From: Bradyrhizobium sp.
GTDB taxonomy: Bacteria; Pseudomonadota; Alphaproteobacteria; Rhizobiales; Xanthobacteraceae
NCBI RefSeq assembly: GCF_027307225.1
Contig: NZ_DAHUXJ010000154.1
Coordinates: forward strand, 1 to 64,000
Direction of reading: 5' to 3'
Length of the DNA stretch: 64,000 nt
Positions 61,054-64,000 of this stretch are shown piece after piece. Each line of letters begins with the position of its first letter. Position 1 is the stretch's first letter. Below the pieces are notes generated by a model. The model saw nothing but the letters and a program-made list of their open reading frames with translations. It searched no databases and was not told where the DNA came from. Position numbers and translations under genes: made by a program.

Positions 61054-61217
61054 CTAGTGTAGTGGATTTGACATTCGCTCCCCCAAGCCGCGAGTCCGGA
61101 AAGCGAATGTCAAATCCTAAACTACACTAGAATCTAATATCTCTAGTGATCCTATGATCCTAACATTCGCAAAGTGGACGCTGAGGGGGGATGCGAATGT
61201 TAGAATCGGATCACTAG
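61054..61217. repeat. Class B palindromic repeat bounded by CTAG, copy 2
   Basis: Hairpin 1 (61054-61130): CTAGTGTAGTGGATTTGACA... to ...TGTCAAATCCTAAACTACACTAG. Hairpin 2 (61143-61217): CTAGTGATCCTATGATCCTA... to ...TAGAATCGGATCACTAG. First-hairpin arms match copy 1 at 44567 almost exactly, while the second hairpins differ in sequence but keep the CTAGTG ends. Lies between the deacetylase-family gene stop (61230) and xseB. Confidence 0.85.
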
Positions 61218-61229
61218 GTGGGGCGCTTC

Positions 61230-62165
61230 TTAAGATGCCGATCCCATCAAGGCGCTGACATGGGCCGCGACTGATTCCTTCAGGCCCTGAAGATCATAAC
61301 CGCCCTCGAGCACCGAGACAATTCGCCCGCCCGCGGTGCGATCGGCGAGGTCCATCAGCTTCTTCGTCACCCATCCGAAGTCGTCAGCCTTGAGGTTGAT
61401 CGAAGCCAGCGGATCGCGATGGTGCGCATCGAATCCGGCCGAGATGATGATCAGTTCGGGGCTGAACTTGCTCAAGTTGGGCAGGATCGTGTTCTCGAAA
61501 GCGGCGCGGAATTTCGCGCTGCCGTCCTCCGGCGCCAGCGGAGCATTGACAATGTTGTCGTGCTCGCCGCGCTCGCCGCTGGCGCCGGTGCCTGGAAACA
61601 GCGGCATCTGGTGCGTCGAGCAATACATCACGCTCTTGTCGGCCCAGAAAATATCCTGGGTGCCATTGCCGTGATGCACGTCGAAGTCGACGACGGCGAC
61701 GTGACCAATGCCATATTTTTTCTGGGCATGTCGCGCTGCGATCGCGGCGTGATCGAACAGGCAAAAGCCCATCGGCCGGTTGGTCTCGGCGTGGTGGCCG
61801 GGCGGGCGCATCGCCACGAAGGCGTTACTGTGCTTTCCCGCCATGATCGCGTCCGTGGCCGCGACCGCGCCGCCGACGCCGCGCATCACCGCTTCCCACG
61901 TGCCGGGCGACATCGAGGTGTCGCCGTCGAGATAGACGAGGCCACTGGTCGGCGCCGCGCGGCGCAATTCGCTGACATAGTGTTCGTCGTGGCACAGCGT
62001 GACGAGGTCGAGCGAGCCCTCCGGCGCGAGTTCGCGCACCAGCGGATCGAACCGGCTTTCACTCAAGGTTTCGTCGACCGCGCGAATCCGGTCTGGACGC
62101 TCGGGGTGTCCGGGCGGGGTCTGGTGGTTCAGGGTCGACGGGTGCGATACGAGAAGCGTCGTCAT
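61230..62165 (-). CDS. Histone deacetylase family protein (acetoin utilisation/acetylpolyamine type)
   Basis: A 311-residue protein of the arginase/deacetylase superfamily: R-P-P-G-H-H-A (His-Asp charge relay), D-F-D-V-H-H-G-N-G-T (zinc ligands), F-P-G-T-G, S-A-G-F-D-A-H and E-G-G-Y. It deacetylates acetyl-lysine or acetylated polyamines; target not predictable. Sits upstream of xseB; the class B repeat separates them. Confidence 0.92.
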   Translation of the reverse strand: MTTLLVSHPSTLNHQTPPGHPERPDRIRAVDETLSESRFDPLVRELAPEGSLDLVTLCHDEHYVSELRRAAPTSGLVYLDGDTSMSPGTWEAVMRGVGGAVAATDAIMAGKHSNAFVAMRPPGHHAETNRPMGFCLFDHAAIAARHAQKKYGIGHVAVVDFDVHHGNGTQDIFWADKSVMYCSTHQMPLFPGTGASGERGEHDNIVNAPLAPEDGSAKFRAAFENTILPNLSKFSPELIIISAGFDAHHRDPLASINLKADDFGWVTKKLMDLADRTAGGRIVSVLEGGYDLQGLKESVAAHVSALMGSAS

Positions 62166-62244
62166 GAAGGACCTTTGCGCGTGTGAGGTGCGCTCTTTCG
62201 GGAACTCTCAATGTAAGGGCTGACCGCTGCCGGGGAAAGGCCGA

Positions 62245-63918
62245 TCATTTCGCTTGAGTGAGGCGCTTGATGCGGTCGGCTGCGGCAGGGCTGATCGGGC
62301 TGTTGGCCTGGAAATAAGCGTAAAGCGCGTCCGCGTCATAGACGCCAAATTGCGGCGCAGTTCCTTGCTTCAACGCCGTAAAGCCGTCGCCGCCGGTGGA
62401 GAGATAGTTGTTCACGGTGATGCGATAGCTCCTGGCCGGATCGAGGCGATCGCCGTTCAGCGAGATCGAATTCGCGATCACGTGCTCGCCGAACGGCTTG
62501 CTGTCGTCCCAGCTATAGCGGAACCCCTTGGAGACTTGCAGGATCCGTGGTCGCTTCGGATCGAGCCACTGCTGCTCCAGCATCGACTTGATCTGGCCAC
62601 CCGTGATCGTGAGCGTAACGAGTTGATTGCGGAAGGGCTGACTCGCAAACAGATCGGCATAGGTCACCGCGCCGTCCTGCTTTACCGCCAGATCGGCGCG
62701 CAGGCCGCCTGGATTGGTGAACGCCGCCATCGCGCCGCCGTTGGCCGCGCTCGCCGTCGCCGCCAGTTGTGCATCGGCAACGATATCGCCGAGCGAACTT
62801 TCTCCCGCCTCGTTCGGCACCCGCGACAAGGTGGCGGTGACCGATCCGGCCCGGCGGTTGGCGATCGGAGCCGCGAGCTTGTCATAGGCTGAGATCAGTG
62901 CGGTCTGGTCGGGATCGTTGGCGAGCGTATTGCTGCGGACAATGACATTGTCGGCCTTCGCGCTGACGACGTCGCGGGTCCCGGTGTCGAGCGTGACGTC
63001 GATGGCGGTGACAAGTGTGCCATACTTGTCGGCCGAGGTGACGAGCCGTCCGTCGATGTTGCAGACATAGGCCTGATGGGTGTGGCCGCTGATCACGAGA
63101 TCGACGGCGCGGTCGAATTTCTTGACGATATCGACGATGGCGCCCGATATCGCCGGACACTCATTGTAGTCGCCGGTCGGATAGCCGCCTTCGTGAATCA
63201 GCACCACGATGGTCTCGACGCCGCGTGCTTTCAGTTCCGGCACGAGCGCATTCACGGTCTCCGCCTCGTCGCGAAATTCGAGGCCCGCAGCGCTTGCCGG
63301 TGAAATAATGCCGGAAGTGCCTTTGAGGGTGAGGCCGATGAAGGCGACCGGAATGCCGCCAAACTCCCGGATTTCATAAGGCGGAAAGATCGTTTTGCCA
63401 GTCGCGGTCTCGACGGTCGAGGCCGCGAGGTAGTGGAACTTGGCGCCCATGAACGGGTGCGGTCCCTGACATTTGTCAAGGGGATGGCAACCGCCATTCT
63501 GCATCCGCTTCAACTCGTCCTTGCCTTCGTCGAATTCGTGATTGCCGACGGAGGCGAGCGCCAGTCCCATCATCGAAAGCGATTCAATCGTAGGCTCGTC
63601 ATGGAACATGGCCGACAAAAGCGGGCTTGCGCCGATCAGGTCGCCGGCAGCGACAAATATCGTGTTCTTGTGACCTTCGCGCAATTGCTTGACGAGGGTT
63701 GCCATGTGTTCGGCGCCGCCTGCGGGCACCGTGATCTTTTTGCTCTTGTCCTCGGGGTCGGTGATCCTGATCCCGCCGGACGGCGCGCGAAGGTAGCCGT
63801 GGAAATCGTTGATCGCGAGAATGCGCAGATCGACCGTGGCCGGTTCTGCCGCCGCGGTGAGGGGAGGCGACGCAGCGAGCGTGAGCGCTGCGAGAGCGAG
63901 GGCGAGCGAGTATTTCAT
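62245..63918 (-). CDS. Periplasmic bifunctional 5'-nucleotidase/metallophosphatase
   Basis: A 557-residue exported enzyme. Signal peptide residues 1-24 (K-Y-S-L-A-L-A-L start, cleavage near A-A-A-E). N-terminal metallophosphatase domain with N-D-F-H-G, G-D-L-I-G, G-N-H-E-F-D, H-E-G-G and S-G-H-T-H-Q, and C-terminal 5'-nucleotidase domain with N-P-G-G-L-R, F-R-N-Q and N-N-Y-L-S-T-G-G-D-G-F. It dephosphorylates nucleotides outside the cytoplasm. ATG 63918 begins the signal peptide. Confidence 0.93.
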   Translation of the reverse strand: MKYSLALALAALTLAASPPLTAAAEPATVDLRILAINDFHGYLRAPSGGIRITDPEDKSKKITVPAGGAEHMATLVKQLREGHKNTIFVAAGDLIGASPLLSAMFHDEPTIESLSMMGLALASVGNHEFDEGKDELKRMQNGGCHPLDKCQGPHPFMGAKFHYLAASTVETATGKTIFPPYEIREFGGIPVAFIGLTLKGTSGIISPASAAGLEFRDEAETVNALVPELKARGVETIVVLIHEGGYPTGDYNECPAISGAIVDIVKKFDRAVDLVISGHTHQAYVCNIDGRLVTSADKYGTLVTAIDVTLDTGTRDVVSAKADNVIVRSNTLANDPDQTALISAYDKLAAPIANRRAGSVTATLSRVPNEAGESSLGDIVADAQLAATASAANGGAMAAFTNPGGLRADLAVKQDGAVTYADLFASQPFRNQLVTLTITGGQIKSMLEQQWLDPKRPRILQVSKGFRYSWDDSKPFGEHVIANSISLNGDRLDPARSYRITVNNYLSTGGDGFTALKQGTAPQFGVYDADALYAYFQANSPISPAAADRIKRLTQAK

Positions 63919-63961
63919 GGTTCGACGATAGACCGTGGCCACGACGATTTCACGAAGCGGC

Positions 63962-64000
63962 TCAAGGCTTCTTCCGCGCGAAAAACGCCTTGAACGCCGC
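63962..64000 (-). CDS. C-terminal end of a gene running off the window
   Basis: Only 12 codons plus TGA (63964-63962) are visible: A-A-F-K-A-F-F-A-R-K-K-P. This ending resembles enoyl-CoA hydratase/isomerase C-termini, but 12 residues cannot prove it. The 5' part is outside the window. Confidence 0.35.
   Translation of the reverse strand, partial: AAFKAFFARKKP

Overview
The window looks like Bradyrhizobium or a close relative (Hyphomicrobiales). This is inferred from remembered protein families and gene order (hdac-xseB-dxs-tlyA-rumA, ribB behind an FMN riboswitch, RT0821-type lipoprotein, tandem class III cyclases) and from palindromic intergenic repeats. No database search was possible. 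It divides into an accessory island (1 to about 19028) and chromosomal backbone (19029 to 64000). The island is visibly richer in A/T, although I did not compute composition.

Island. The right boundary is a displaced 3' fragment of a tRNA-Pro(CGG) gene at 18981-19028. The left end and the presumed intact tRNA lie outside the window. The island carries a leaderless-looking XRE/controller-type regulator with its own palindromic operator, a DUF3768 protein, a catalytic-domain-only tyrosine integrase translationally coupled (TTGA overlap) to a putative HhH-GPD DNA glycosylase-like protein, an FTR1 iron-permease remnant cut off by an HNH-type gene, two proteins with HEPN-like R-x4-H signatures, a PD-(D/E)XK/DUF4268 protein, a periplasmic ClpP-like protease and several secreted or membrane proteins of unknown role. 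Its centrepiece is a complete His-Xaa-Ser (HXS) cassette, hxsA-hxsD-hxsB-hxsC (15390 down to 12115). It has a small precursor-like protein ending in six H-x-S triplets, a small partner and two radical SAM maturases, with a SAM methyltransferase just upstream. The families are named, but as far as I know their product and role are not established, so this is the best candidate for an exciting system.

Backbone, 19-35 kb. A divergent catabolic cluster has a BKACE (DUF849) enzyme and a 3-hydroxyacyl-type dehydrogenase on the minus strand. On the plus strand are an SDR, an alpha/beta hydrolase lacking its serine nucleophile, a metallo-beta-lactamase-fold hydrolase, an Atu3266-type deacetylase and a five-gene peptide-type ABC importer. 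A Tat-exported paralogue of the deacetylase lies 6 kb further on, after an aldo/keto reductase broken by one in-frame stop. These genes read as an uptake and stepwise degradation route for an unidentified acylated or beta-oxo compound. An FMN riboswitch then precedes ribB with a degenerate RibA-like tail.

Backbone, 36-64 kb. Glutaryl-CoA dehydrogenase, an MBL hydrolase, DUF1499, an acyl-CoA ligase, an extensin-like protein, an L,D-transpeptidase, CorA, an SDR, pdxH, a lipoprotein, a DnaJ-type co-chaperone, an ECF sigma/anti-sigma pair, a histidine phosphatase, aroC, two tandem adenylate cyclases, clpS, a VWA protein, rumA-like, tlyA, dxs, xseB, a deacetylase of the histone deacetylase family and a 5'-nucleotidase. 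Composite palindromic repeats of at least three sequence classes sit between these genes, often a few bases from a start or stop codon.
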